Assembly: GCA_964006375.1 (NCBI GenBank)
Contig: OZ023265.1
Span: forward strand, 8,123,660 to 8,187,659
Reading direction: 5' to 3'
Source: Tillus elongatus
Lineage: Eukaryota; Arthropoda; Insecta; Coleoptera; Cleridae
Length of the DNA: 64,000 nt
In this document: in pieces, positions 55,603 to 64,000 of the stretch
Layout of the letters: each line of letters begins with the position of its first letter
Position numbering within the stretch: position 1 is the first letter of the stretch
Translations under genes and position numbers: made by a program
The notes under the pieces: generated by a model
The model's database searches: none
What the model saw: only the letters and a program-made list of their open reading frames with translations
Told to the model about the DNA's origin: nothing

Positions 55603-56314
55603 ATGGCGCACACCTTTGTGTTGAAAGACCGCAGCTCCCATCTGTCGTCAGACTACCATCCACCAATTGTTTTGGATGGTAATTATGCTGTTGCCTTGAT
55701 AGGCTTTCACACCTACAACAACATACCCAACATCTATGAAGGTAAAAACAAATTTCATGTAAAAGAAGGAACCGGTTGGCGAACCATCACGATACCCACC
55801 GGTGCTTATGAAATAACACACTTGGAAGAGTTACTTCAAAATGAACTTGTTGGTGCTACAGCAACACACGAACAAAAGCAACAGGCTCTGCTTCTGAGAC
55901 CTAATCCGAACACCATCAAATGTAGACTAAAGTGTTATACAAATGTCAGTTTTGAATTTGATGGTTCGATTGGGCGAATGTTGGGCTTTTCAAAACAAGT
56001 TCTTCAGCCGGACACCTTTTATGAATCTGATTTACCTGTTGATATAGTGGATGTTAGACAGATTCGCATCGAAAACCAATATTGTGTCTGGTTCCTATTA
56101 TAACGGACAACCCTCACATACGCTGTATGAGTTTGCTCCGATGGTTGATCCTGGCTACGCAATCGACATAGAACCTAACAATTTAATTTACTTGCCGGTG
56201 AACAAGCAAGAGATTTCCAATATAAGCATCGACATCGTCGACCAAGATTCAGTTCCTGTCAACTTTCAAGGTGAAGAGGTGTCTGTTCGCTTAAAACTTA
56301 TAAAAGTTGCTTAG
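55603..56314 (+). pseudogene. Penton-like minor capsid protein, frame broken near 56072
   Basis: Probably the single-jelly-roll vertex (penton) protein of the capsid. The first open part (55603-56103) has SDYHPPIVLDGNYAVALIGF and IPTGAYEITHLEELLQNEL, then FDGSIGRMLGFSKQVL. The second part lies in another frame (to 56314) with SGSYYNGQPSHTLYEFAP, GYAIDIEPNNLIYLPVN and SVRLKLIKVA. Both halves read as one protein of about 237 residues broken by one base at an A4 run (56072-56075). Either the copy is decayed or the assembly has a homopolymer error. Position, between protease and major capsid genes, fits a penton. Confidence 0.65.
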
Positions 56315-56315
56315 T

Positions 56316-56477
56316 ATGTTGGTCTTCAAGGATATAAAATCAAGTGCATCTACCACATCAAATTCAGTTGAGTCAGACACGTCAAAGGGTACGCTTCGTC
56401 CCGATAATATTGAGTTCCTGCAAAGCCTGGGTTATCATGTCGTCAAAACTAGAAATATTCAAAGAACCCGTGTTTGA
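56316..56477 (+). CDS. Small ORF (53 residues) overlapping the capsid gene start
   Basis: ATG at 56316, two bases after the penton stop. It is Ser/Thr-rich, then LRPDNIEFLQSLGYHVVKTR, and ends in TGA at 56475-56477. The last 41 bases overlap the major capsid start in another frame. A short ORF of this kind with a conserved FLxSLG motif seems usual just before this capsid gene type, from memory. Function unknown. Confidence 0.5.
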   Translation: MLVFKDIKSSASTTSNSVESDTSKGTLRPDNIEFLQSLGYHVVKTRNIQRTRV

Positions 56478-57642
56478 TGATGGCATCGATCGAGAAGAGC
56501 TGCGTTCTTACTATTCACCAACTAAATCGTTTGGTAACAGCGATGAAATTGAAATAGCCATCAACCAACAAGATGCGTTCGTATGTCTGGCCGAGTCAGC
56601 TCTAATAATCGAAGGTGCTCTGGAACCTGTAGCAATCCAAAATGCCACTGGTGCTTGTTATCTGTCAAATAATGGAGGAGCAGCTCTGTTTGAATCAATG
56701 ACCTATGAGTTAAATAACAAGGAAGTGGAACGAGTGCGAGACCCATACACCACAACCATCATCAAAAGTCTGCTATCGTTCAGTAAGAATGAAGCCCAAT
56801 CTCTTAGCAACGCCGGTCTGAATGTGTCGTCGGAGCACATCACCTTAAATGATAACAAGTTTCACATGCTCATACCTGTCTGGTTCCTCTTCAGTTTCTT
56901 TCATCATTTCAAAGGAGTTCTCTGTGGCAAACATACTTTCCGCTTTACAAGAAGTCGAAACGATTCCAACGGCTATTACAGCACAGGTACGGCACGAGCA
57001 AAAATTACCGTAACCAATATGTTTTTAAAGGTAAAACATGTATTTCCCAATGATAAAATGAAATTGGAACTGATGGATAAAATAGCCAAAGACACCTCTA
57101 TATTTCTCGCATACCGCAAATGGGACATATATGAGTTACCAGCACTCAGAGATATCAACAGAGATGTGTGGGCTGTTAAAACTGCAACCAACTTGGAAAG
57201 ACCTCGATATGTGATTATAGCATTTCAAACAGATCGTAAGGATAACGTGAAGAAGAGGTCAGACTATTTCGATAACATTGGTATGTTGGACCTCAGAGTG
57301 TTTCTAAATTCAGAATGCTACCCTTATGAATCTATGAATATGGATTTTGAGAAATCGAAATATGCAGAAGCCTATAACATGTATACAGATTTTCAAAAAA
57401 ACTTCTGTTATAAAAACATGTCGGAGCCTATCTTGAATTATGACGAGTTTAAAGACAGAGCTCTATTTGTGATTGACTGTCAGTACCAGAACGAGTCAAT
57501 CAAGTCTTCAACGGTGGACATTAAGGTGGAGTTCATGAGTCACGCCAACTTCCCAAAAAATACTCGTGTTTATTGTTTGGTTATTCATGACAGTGTAATG
57601 GAATATAAACCTCTAACGGGTATCGTTAGAGCCATTATGTAA
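56437..57642 (+). CDS. Major capsid protein (double-jelly-roll type, Polinton-like)
   Basis: Main shell protein of the predicted virion. From the ATG at 56437 it has 401 residues; the open frame upstream overlaps the short ORF and is left out. Beta-rich throughout with no signal peptide. Recognisable blocks are VFDDGIDREELRSYYSP near the N-terminus, SMTYELNNKEVERVRDP near 95, KHTFRFTRSRND near 170, ERPRYVIIAFQTDRKDN near 265 and YKPLTGIVRAIM at the C-terminus. The block order matches the capsid protein family annotated as F54H12.2-like in animal Polintons, as I recall it. No break is seen. AATAAA follows at 57703. Confidence 0.78.
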   Translation: MSSKLEIFKEPVFDDGIDREELRSYYSPTKSFGNSDEIEIAINQQDAFVCLAESALIIEGALEPVAIQNATGACYLSNNGGAALFESMTYELNNKEVERVRDPYTTTIIKSLLSFSKNEAQSLSNAGLNVSSEHITLNDNKFHMLIPVWFLFSFFHHFKGVLCGKHTFRFTRSRNDSNGYYSTGTARAKITVTNMFLKVKHVFPNDKMKLELMDKIAKDTSIFLAYRKWDIYELPALRDINRDVWAVKTATNLERPRYVIIAFQTDRKDNVKKRSDYFDNIGMLDLRVFLNSECYPYESMNMDFEKSKYAEAYNMYTDFQKNFCYKNMSEPILNYDEFKDRALFVIDCQYQNESIKSSTVDIKVEFMSHANFPKNTRVYCLVIHDSVMEYKPLTGIVRAIM

Positions 57643-58230
57643 TAATAGTATGTCATTTATGTATGTCATTTATGTATCAATATGTACAACTTAATTAATC
57701 CTAATAAATTTTTATTGTATGTAAATCAGTTGTTTTATTTTTATTTTGTTGCATTTTTATTAACCCCTTTCTGTAAGGTTAACAACTGTAAAAAACGTTG
57801 TTTATCCTTTGTAAGACCCCCTCTCTCTTACATCAGTTTGTTTCCTCAATACAAGAGAGAGAGACACTTGTTCAGTATGTGTTAAGTCGTGAAACAAGGA
57901 TGACGTCTCTTGCTGTATGTAAGTACACTCTTCTTATTATGTCTGTTTGTATTCAAATAACAAATACAAACATAACCTTACTAACAATTGGATGGCAGGG
58001 TAATCAGCCTGTACAAGAGAGTGTGTGTTGGTTTTAGGTGTTAATACAGCTTGTTCTAACTTACTTAAATATTATATTTCTTCTGTTCAACAAGACGATT
58101 ATTTTGATGTGTCACACATGTATGTAGCTCTAAGAATAGCTATACCGGAAGTGTCTACCGGAAGTAACATTTTTATTGAATATGCTTATAGAGTTTGCTT
58201 TGCTGAACAGCGTGTATGTATTGGTTCTAT
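57643..58230 (+). other. Region after the capsid gene, no convincing gene
   Basis: An AATAAA lies at 57703-57708. Three overlapping ORFs of 67-79 codons (57682, 57798, 58025) lack motifs and mutually shadow one another. I leave them uncalled. Confidence 0.45.
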
Positions 58231-59330
58231 CGTACATCTCACGGATCTTCCGCGATAAGGGTTTGAAGTTTTTTTATCTCAGTTTCTTGTAGAGCTTGTT
58301 ACGAAACATACATTTTTGAAGATAGTTCCTTTCTATCACTTTCCATTGAAAAGATATAACGATTTAAAGTTTTGACCGGAAGTGGCCATTTTATTGTATA
58401 TTCCACTTTGATTTGGCCTCCTTAACACCGTGCATATGTTGGTTCTATCGTACATCTCACGGATGTTCCGCGATAAGGGTTTAAAGTTTTTTATCTCAGT
58501 TTCTTGTAGATCTTGTTACGAAACATACATTTTTAAAGTCGGTTCCTTTCTATCACTTGTCGTTGAAAAGATACAAGGATTTAAAGTTTAGACCGGAAGT
58601 GGCCATTTTATTGTATATTCCAATTTGATTTGGCCTCCTTAACACCGTGCATGTGTTGGTTCTCTCGTACATCTCACGGATCTTCCGCGATAAGGGTTTA
58701 AAGTTTTTTATCTCATTTTCTTGTAGACCTTGTTACGAAACATACATTTTTGAAGTCGGTTCCTTTCTATCACTTTCCGTTGAAAAGATATAACGATTTA
58801 AAGTTTAGACCGGAAGTGGCCATTTTATTGTATATTCCAATTTGATTTGGCCTCCTTAACACCGTGCATGTGTTGGTTCCAGCGTACATCTCACGGATCT
58901 TCCGCGATAAGGGTTTAAAGTTTTTTATCTCATTTTCTTGTAGAGCTTGTTATGAAACATACATTTTTGAAGTCAGTTCATTTCTATCACTTGTCGTTGA
59001 AAAGATACAAGGATTTAAAGTTTAGACCGGAAGTGGCCATTTTATTGTATATTCCAATTTGATTTGGCCTCCTTAACACCGTGCATGTGTTGGTTCTCTC
59101 GTACATCTCACGGATCTTCCGCGATAAGGGTTTAAAGTTTTTTATCTCGGTTTCTTGTAGACCTTGTTATGAAACGATATATTTTTAAAGTCAGTTCCTT
59201 TCTATCACTTGTCCTTCAAAAGATACAAGGATTTAAAGTTTAGACCGGAAGTGGTCATTTTATTGTATATTCCAATTTGATTTGGCCTCCTTAACACCGT
59301 GCATGTGTTGGTTCCAGCGTACGTCTCACG
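58231..59330 (+). repeat. 217-bp tandem array, five full copies
   Basis: The word CGTACATCTCACGGAT starts copies at 58231, 58449, 58666, 58883 and 59100; a partial sixth begins at 59318. Each copy has TTCCGCGATAAGGGTTTAAA, GACCGGAAGTGGCCATTTTA (perfect ETS core, then a YY1-like AAAATGGCC on the other strand) and CTCCTTAACACCGTGCAT. Copies differ by few bases. It holds no ORF and sits between the capsid gene and the right TIR. Confidence 0.9.
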
Positions 59331-59516
59331 GTTGAACCTGTTGTCTATTTTGTTTCTGAACTTCCTTCTTTTGTTTTGCCAGCGACCTCTGTGTGTTATT
59401 TTTAGAACCTACCCATATAACAATTGTGACGTTCTAGTCTGTCTAATATTAAACATATTAATTATTATGTCTTATGTCTACACTCTCATTTGTCGGCTAG
59501 GTTGGAGTGACGTATC
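59331..59516 (+). other. Short unique stretch inside the element
   Basis: A 124-codon ORF from 59299 spans the array end, this stretch and the TIR, and shows no motif. Hypothetical at best. Confidence 0.35.
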
Positions 59517-59771
59517 TTTAAATAAGTCTTCATCCATCCTTGCACCATCTTTATCAACGAAAGCCGCCATTTTTTATAATGTCAGCTTAAGGTATCACAG
59601 GCTTCCATCTTTCATTCCGCCATTTTCCTCCGTTTTGGTTCAGCAGCCTCTAATATTAAACATTATTTTGTAAATCATCCATTTGTCTAATAATAAACTT
59701 TAATTATGTTACATGTATGGTTTGTTTGTAGTCGTATATATATATACCAACCTAAAACAATAAATTAATAA

Positions 59772-59845
59772 GCGTCTGCTTAGCTCAACGGGTAGCATCG
59801 TTGCCTCCCATCTGAATGCCCCGGGTTCGAAACTCACCTGCACCA
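59772..59845 (+). tRNA. tRNA-like RNA polymerase III unit in the right TIR
   Basis: Same 74-nt unit as 49891-49964: A box TAGCTCAACGGG (59781-59792), B box GGTTCGAAACT (59824-59834), CACCA end, T7 terminator at 59851-59857. It also points outward. Confidence 0.55.
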
Positions 59846-60000
59846 AATGGTTTTTTTCAAAATATAATAATTTGAAGTAATAGGTTAGACACTTTTGAAA
59901 TGTTTGCATGTGACTGTCTGGCCCAAGTCGTGTGACGTCACAGTTTCCTAGACAGGTCAATGACCTTAGGAATAACACGGATGTGACTGTCTGGCCCAGG

Positions 60001-60228
60001 GCGTGGCTGGGCGCCGGCGCCGGGGCTTGGCGCCGGGGCGTGGCTAGGCGCCGGGGCCGGGGTAGGCGCCGGGGCAGGCGCCAGGGCAGGCGCCAGGGCT
60101 GGCGCCAGGGCGTGGCGCCAGGGCGTGGCTAGGCGCCAGGGCGTGGCGCCAGGGCGTGGCTAGGCGCCAGGGCGTGGCGCCGGCGCCAGGGCAGGCGCCA
60201 GGGCGTGGCGCCGGCGCCGTGACGTCAC
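60001..60228. repeat. GC-rich GGCGCC block, right
   Basis: Counterpart of 49551-49742, about 35 bp longer, with a different number of GGCGTGGCGCCA and CAGGGCAGGCGC units, so the two arms have expanded independently. Confidence 0.8.
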
Positions 60229-60272
60229 TTCCTGTGACGTCACTGTCTGCTCAAAGTGCCGCATTACCTACT

Positions 60273-60278
60273 CACGTC
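60273..60278 (+). repeat. Target-site duplication, right (CACGTC)
   Basis: Identical to 49492-49497. Flanking host sequence resumes with CGACAACTCAAAAAATAAGG, a B module. Confidence 0.85.
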
Positions 60279-60377
60279 CGACAACTCAAAAAATAAGGGA
60301 GTGCGAACTAGGCGCATCCGGGGTCAATTCCAGTTTTTACATGTTTAGATATATACAGAGAGGTGCATTTTTAGTGT

Positions 60378-60740
60378 GTGTATGTTCGTGTGTTTTGTTT
60401 CTTTAACGTCGGCCTATTTCCGCGACTATGACCATTCACCGACGCCAGGGAGCAGTTTCACCTCACTATCCTGGAAATTTTGCCGAACCCCTGCCTTTCT
60501 GAAAGGAGGGTAGGGATCTTTAACGTGCCCAACATCGCATGGGCACGGGACCGACGGCTTTACGCCCCCTCCGAAGGGCGGAACGTTCAGACATTCAACT
60601 TGCTGAAATACAATGCCAGAACCTCGGTTGATGTTAATGTTACAGTTTGTACTGAAAAAGTGAAAGGAGTACCCAGCGATCGAACCCAGTACCCTTCGGT
60701 TCAGAGGCACACGTTCTTACCCCTGAACCACCGAGGTTCT
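60378..60740 (-). mobile_element. tRNA-derived SINE, copy 2, with 12-bp target duplication
   Basis: CATTTTTAGTGT at 60366-60377 and 60741-60752 gives exact ends. On the minus strand a tRNA-like head (A box in GGTGGTTCAGGGGTAAGA, B box GGGTTCGATCGC) is followed by a 270-bp body. The body has a block (GGGATCTTTAACGTGCCCAA on the plus strand) that resembles a conserved central domain of invertebrate SINEs, as I recall. Near-identical to 15967-16318. Confidence 0.82.
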
Positions 60741-60752
60741 CATTTTTAGTGT

Positions 60753-61380
60753 AAAGGTCAATATATAGGTTATTATATAAGATACAGGAAAATATTACAA
60801 AAGTTATTTATAGGGTGTTTTGAGCTGCATCTTATAAAATTATGTTAACAATCACAAGGTGGCCCATAAGTCGTTGGTGATATAAGTTTTCTTTTTCTTT
60901 AATGGAACAGTCCATTTATTGTAGCATTATTGTATTTTCCATCCAATTTTAATGCATGCTTGTAAGGAGAAAACATTTATATCGCCCATCGTTTTCGAGT
61001 TATTTCAACTGTTTTTCAACTTTTTACATTTTGGAACATAACAAAAATTGTGGTGCGGCGTTTTTACCAATGAAAATCGGCTTCTCATAAAAAATGGCGC
61101 ATTTAGGGAGGTTTTCAATTATATTTACCAATAGAGAGGAGAGTCTCATTAAAGTGGCGCATTCAGAGAGGTTTTCATTTAATATTAGTTATCGAACAAA
61201 TCGAGATCCCGTATGGAGAGCGCTATCAAAGACTGACTGAATTTGGACACATTCGAACTGTCGTAACTCAATTTTTTCCAAATTAAAAAAGTCGCTATAC
61301 CTGCAGACTCTAGTTTTGGAGATTTTTTTTTGCATGTTCATATTTTTTAAACTTAGTTACAGATTAAGTATATAATATTT
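60753..61380 (+). repeat. C module remnant, then no gene
   Basis: C words to about 60990 (TAGGGTGTTTTGAGCTGCAT, GTGGCCCATAAGTCGTTGGT). The rest holds only a short direct duplication (TGGCGCATTTAGGGAGGTTTTC and TGGCGCATTCAGAGAGGTTTTC as close variants). Confidence 0.5.
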
Positions 61381-61381
61381 T

Positions 61382-62972
61382 TTTTTATTTTATTTCAACA
61401 ACACACCACGAGGGCTTACAGCCTAAATATTATCGTACCGTGGGTGTCGACAAGGAGGAAAGAGGCAACTTGTTAATTCTGGACTTGACGGTTTGGAGGT
61501 ACGGAGGAGAAGGAAAAACATGTGCCGGTAAGGAATTCCACAACTTGGAAGTCCTCAGGACCAAAGAGCGGGCATAACAAGATGTTCTATGTCTGGTGAC
61601 CTACACAGTAAAAGGGTCATTTGCTCTGTTCCCCTTGGTATATCTGTTGGGGGTAGCAGGTGAAGGAACTATGGAAGAAAGCTCCTCTGAGCAGTGCCCG
61701 TGCAGATATCTATAAAAGAGAGAGAGAAAGAGGTCACTAACGGCACGTCGGTGGACAAGGGATAACAGCCTTTGGGTGAGGGTAGGGTTACCGATGAGAC
61801 GTATATCTCTATTCTGTATGGAGTCCAGGATAGCGAGTGTAGAATCGGCAGCGTCACCCGAGATGTGGGAGCAGTATTCGAGGTTTGGCTTTTTTTGTGA
61901 AGTATATAAGGTATAGAGATTAGCTGGTGAAAGGTATTTGCGAGCCCGGGAGGGGAAACCTAATTTATTAGCAGCCGCTTCTGCAATTGATGTGACCTGT
62001 TGGTGCCAATTGAGATTTCGATCCACAGAAATGCCAACAAGTGAAAAGGAGTTATTACTTTGAATAACTCGGTTGTTCATTGCGATTGGTCTAGGGCTGG
62101 TGTATCTCTTATGAGAAAGAAAACAAGATTGAGATTTGGTGGGGTTGAATTGTACAAGATTTCTGCTTCCCCAGTCTAAGATTTTTTGGAGATCCACTGA
62201 GACAGAACCCTCCATGAATCTGCGATCCTCATCTAATTGGGCTAAAGAGACAGGCTTAGAATACTGTATATTTAAGTGGAGGGTGCTGTCGTCCGCGTAA
62301 ATGTGAACTGTCTTGGATGTGCTAGAGATTAGGTCATTCATGTGGAGAAGAAACAAAGTAGAAGCTAAAGCTGAACCTTGAGGAACTCGTGCATTCATTG
62401 GATACAGTTTAGAGGAATGGCAATCCACGACAACAGAAATGCTCCGGTTGGAGAGGAAATTTGCTGTCCAGGTACAGAGTTTTGGTGGTAGGCCATAGGC
62501 CGGAAGTTTATTAAGCAGCGCTGCGTGCCAGACCTAGTCGAATGCTTTGGATATGTCTAGAGCGACAATCTGGGATTCACCGTGTAGTTCCATAGACTTG
62601 TTCCAAAAATGGGTGACAAAGGAAAAGAGGTCGGCAGTTGGTCTGCGGTGACGGAATCCATACTGCCTGTCGTTAATTGGACTGTGTTTTTCAAGAAATT
62701 TTAGTAATTCGGTGTTTATATACTTTTCCATCACTTTATAGACGACTGAAAGGAGAGAAATAGGCCTGTGGTTGCTATGAAGCGCTTTGGATCCTTTCTT
62801 GGGAACGGGTTGTACTCGAGCAGTTTTGCAGTTACTAGGGAATACGCCTTTATTGTAAGATATCTGAAACAGACGAGTCAGGAGAGGAGCAAGTTCTGTT
62901 GCGAATTTTTTTAGAACAATTGCTGGGATCACGTTAAGGCCAGAGGCTTTCCTGGTCTTAAGAGAAGGGGGG
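61382..62972 (-). mobile_element. Jockey/CR1-type LINE, longest copy, 5'-truncated
   Basis: On the minus strand one RT-bearing ORF split by a stop or shift near 62533: first MIPAIVLKKFATELAPLLTR, PISLLSVVYKVMEKYINTEL, YGFRHRRPTADLFSFVTHFW and VALDISKAFD (motif A); then ARVPQGSALASTLFLLHMND (motif B), IYADDSTLHLN (motif C intact), SVDRNLNWHQQVTSIAEAAA and PNLEYCSHISGD. It ends with the family 3' UTR and an A-rich tail at about 61382. Upstream endonuclease is missing. It is the best reference for the family fragments at 7160, 18655, 26213 and 40036. Confidence 0.9.
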
Positions 62973-63265
62973 ATTTAAATTTTATGTATTCTTTGGGCAA
63001 ATTTTTTGTAAAAAAAATTGTTGTTAGTTAAAATGGATTAGATGGCTTAGGAAACTGAAGTCCATTACCCACAGATTTTTCTAATTCAGTTTCGAAAGAA
63101 TAGTTGTATTTCCGTAGAAATCATTGTTTGTAAGTTTTTTTTTTTGGCATTTTGGTAATAAATGTTTAATAAGTTATTGTAATAAAAGAAGCGGATTTTA
63201 GTGAAAAAATTGTTTAAAAATTTTCATGTAATTTTTTTTTGGGAGTTCCGTCGGGAAGCCTTTTG

Positions 63266-63269
<4 letters not shown>
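62973..63269. other. No gene recognised
   Basis: Spacer of about 300 bp. Confidence 0.4.
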
Positions 63270-63329
<60 letters not shown>

Positions 63330-63480
63330 GCTAGGTGGGTAAATAGCTTAAACAAGTTCGTTGGCCAGAAAAATTTGAACAGTTTTTTGGGGAATATCTT
63401 AAGTTAATTTTCGGAAAATTGTTGTACTTTTTCAAACAATAAAGTTATTTTCATGAAATATGGTACATTGTTTTATTGTG
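63270..63480 (+). repeat. (TA)n tract and B-like/MITE-like fragment
   Basis: TA tract 63270-63325, then diverged sequence (AACAAGTTCGTTGGCCAGAA) of the B/MITE type. Confidence 0.6.
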
Positions 63481-63861
63481 ACGTATTCATTGCTTTTTAT
63501 TGGATGAATAAAGAGTATATTATTATTATTATTATTATCATGTAACATTTTAAAGCTTAATTGATAGAAAATTTATAGTAATGATGTCAGGTACAAATTG
63601 CTTAACCTTACAGTTATTATTATCAACTTGAAATTTTCAAACGGTTTGTCATATTGGCGAAGTAGCCAGCTCTAAATTGCTATTCTAAATAACTTAACAA
63701 ACTGCTTTAATTTAAAAATCGATGAGTCGATGCGATGTGATTATTTTCCGTTTGACGTAATTACTTAGGTCTACCATTACGGGATTAAAGCAAAGTAAAG
63801 TTTATCACAATTACAGACAATTAAATATATTAATTTTAAACAGAGCTCCAATGCTACTACA
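63481..63861. other. No gene recognised
   Basis: A short TTA microsatellite near 63520; nothing else. Confidence 0.4.
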
Positions 63862-64000
63862 TACAGACTTGGATACTACTTCTCTGGCTTCACTGTTGGT
63901 TTTTATAGGTGAAGGACGTAGCCAGCGCGTGAGCTAACTGGAGGAAGTGGCCCTTTGAATTCTGGATGTTCTAGGAAGTTCTTCAATGTTTCTGTGACTA
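63862..64000 (-). repeat. Penelope terminal-repeat fragment, cut by the window end
   Basis: CATACAGACTTGGATACTAC, TTCACTGTTGGTTTTTATAG and GCGCGTGAGCTAACTGGAGG match the arms at 28590 and 33487. The window ends inside the hammerhead-like motif (TTCTGTGACTA). Confidence 0.75.

Larger units (their letters stand above)
49498..60272. mobile_element. Polinton/Maverick-like virus element lacking polymerase and integrase
   Basis: The ends are AGTAGGTAATGCGGCAC and its exact complement, with a perfect 6-bp target duplication. The TIRs run about 734 and 756 bp. Genes, left to right: KilA-N protein (+), fiber-like protein (-), conserved structural-type protein (-), packaging ATPase (-), pX/pVI-like protein (+), cysteine protease (+), penton-like protein (+, frame broken), small ORF (+), major capsid protein (+). 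ATPase, adenovirus-type protease, penton-like and double-jelly-roll capsid proteins together define the Polinton/adenovirus morphogenesis module. The usual family B polymerase and RVE integrase are absent from a 10.8-kb element with intact ends; Polintons are normally 15-20 kb. The arms differ by several small indels, so insertion is not very recent. Confidence 0.85.
59517..60272 (-). repeat. Right terminal inverted repeat
   Basis: Complement of the left TIR. It keeps the order (AAAATGGCGG motifs, TA tract, tRNA-like unit, TGACGTCA, GC block, two terminal TGACGTCA) with indels, mostly in the GC block and at about 59905-59995. Confidence 0.85.

Noticed and set aside
58025..58258. 77-codon ORF after the capsid gene as a candidate replication or accessory gene
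   Set aside because: No motif, overlaps two other frames equally open, and enters the 217-bp array.

Overview
The window is AT-rich, repeat-dense animal DNA and most likely comes from an insect. Supporting signs are Tc1/mariner elements with TA targets, a Penelope-like element, jockey/CR1-type and I/R1-type LINEs, a Gypsy remnant, tRNA-derived SINEs, a MITE type I know from many insects, and a LINE whose 3' end carries a (CCTAA)n tract, the insect telomere unit. Hemiptera is my guess, held weakly, from the look of the capsid genes. I found no ordinary host gene. Every coding region I can support belongs to a mobile or virus-derived element.

From 1 to 49.4 kb and from 60.3 to 64 kb the window is a layered transposon graveyard. 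The background is a composite noncoding repeat that I call A-(TA)n-B-C. At least 17 (TA)n tracts lie in it. Four TIR-bounded mariner-like elements (1696-3785, 21355-24048, 42982-45048, 46221-48098) each sit inside one of these TA tracts. A 5'-truncated LINE (36121-38689, 10-bp target duplication) lies at the edge of another. Other blocks are five or more LINE fragments of one jockey/CR1-like family (including 18655-19284, 26213-27285, 40036-41365 and 61382-62972), a Gypsy relic with a 3' LTR (10570-12477), a Penelope-like GIY-YIG/RT remnant between long inverted arms carrying hammerhead-ribozyme-like motifs (28590-30540), a 310-bp palindromic MITE family and foldback elements.

The main feature is 49498-60272, a 10,775-bp Polinton/Maverick-like virus element. 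It has about 740-bp terminal inverted repeats (AGTAGG...CCTACT) and a perfect 6-bp target duplication, CACGTC. It encodes a capsid-building set: packaging ATPase, adenovirus-type cysteine protease, pX/pVI-like minor protein, penton-like protein, double-jelly-roll-type major capsid protein, a fiber-like protein, a conserved structural-type protein and a KilA-N protein. I see no family B DNA polymerase and no retroviral-type integrase. The element therefore looks like a capsid-encoding, replication-deficient or helper-dependent Polinton relative.

Inside this element are several undescribed-looking signals. A slippery A AAA AAC heptamer lies at the end of the pX frame, followed by a well-formed H-type pseudoknot, which suggests -1 frameshifting into the protease. 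Each TIR holds a tRNA-like RNA polymerase III unit (A box, B box, T7 terminator). The KilA-N gene contains a perfect 38-nt palindrome. There are GC-rich GGCGCC blocks and CRE/ETS/YY1-like sites in the TIRs, a 217-bp tandem array and a CAGCTG minisatellite. Two further frame breaks at short A runs (near 54777 and 56072) suggest decay or assembly error, so this copy may not be fully intact.
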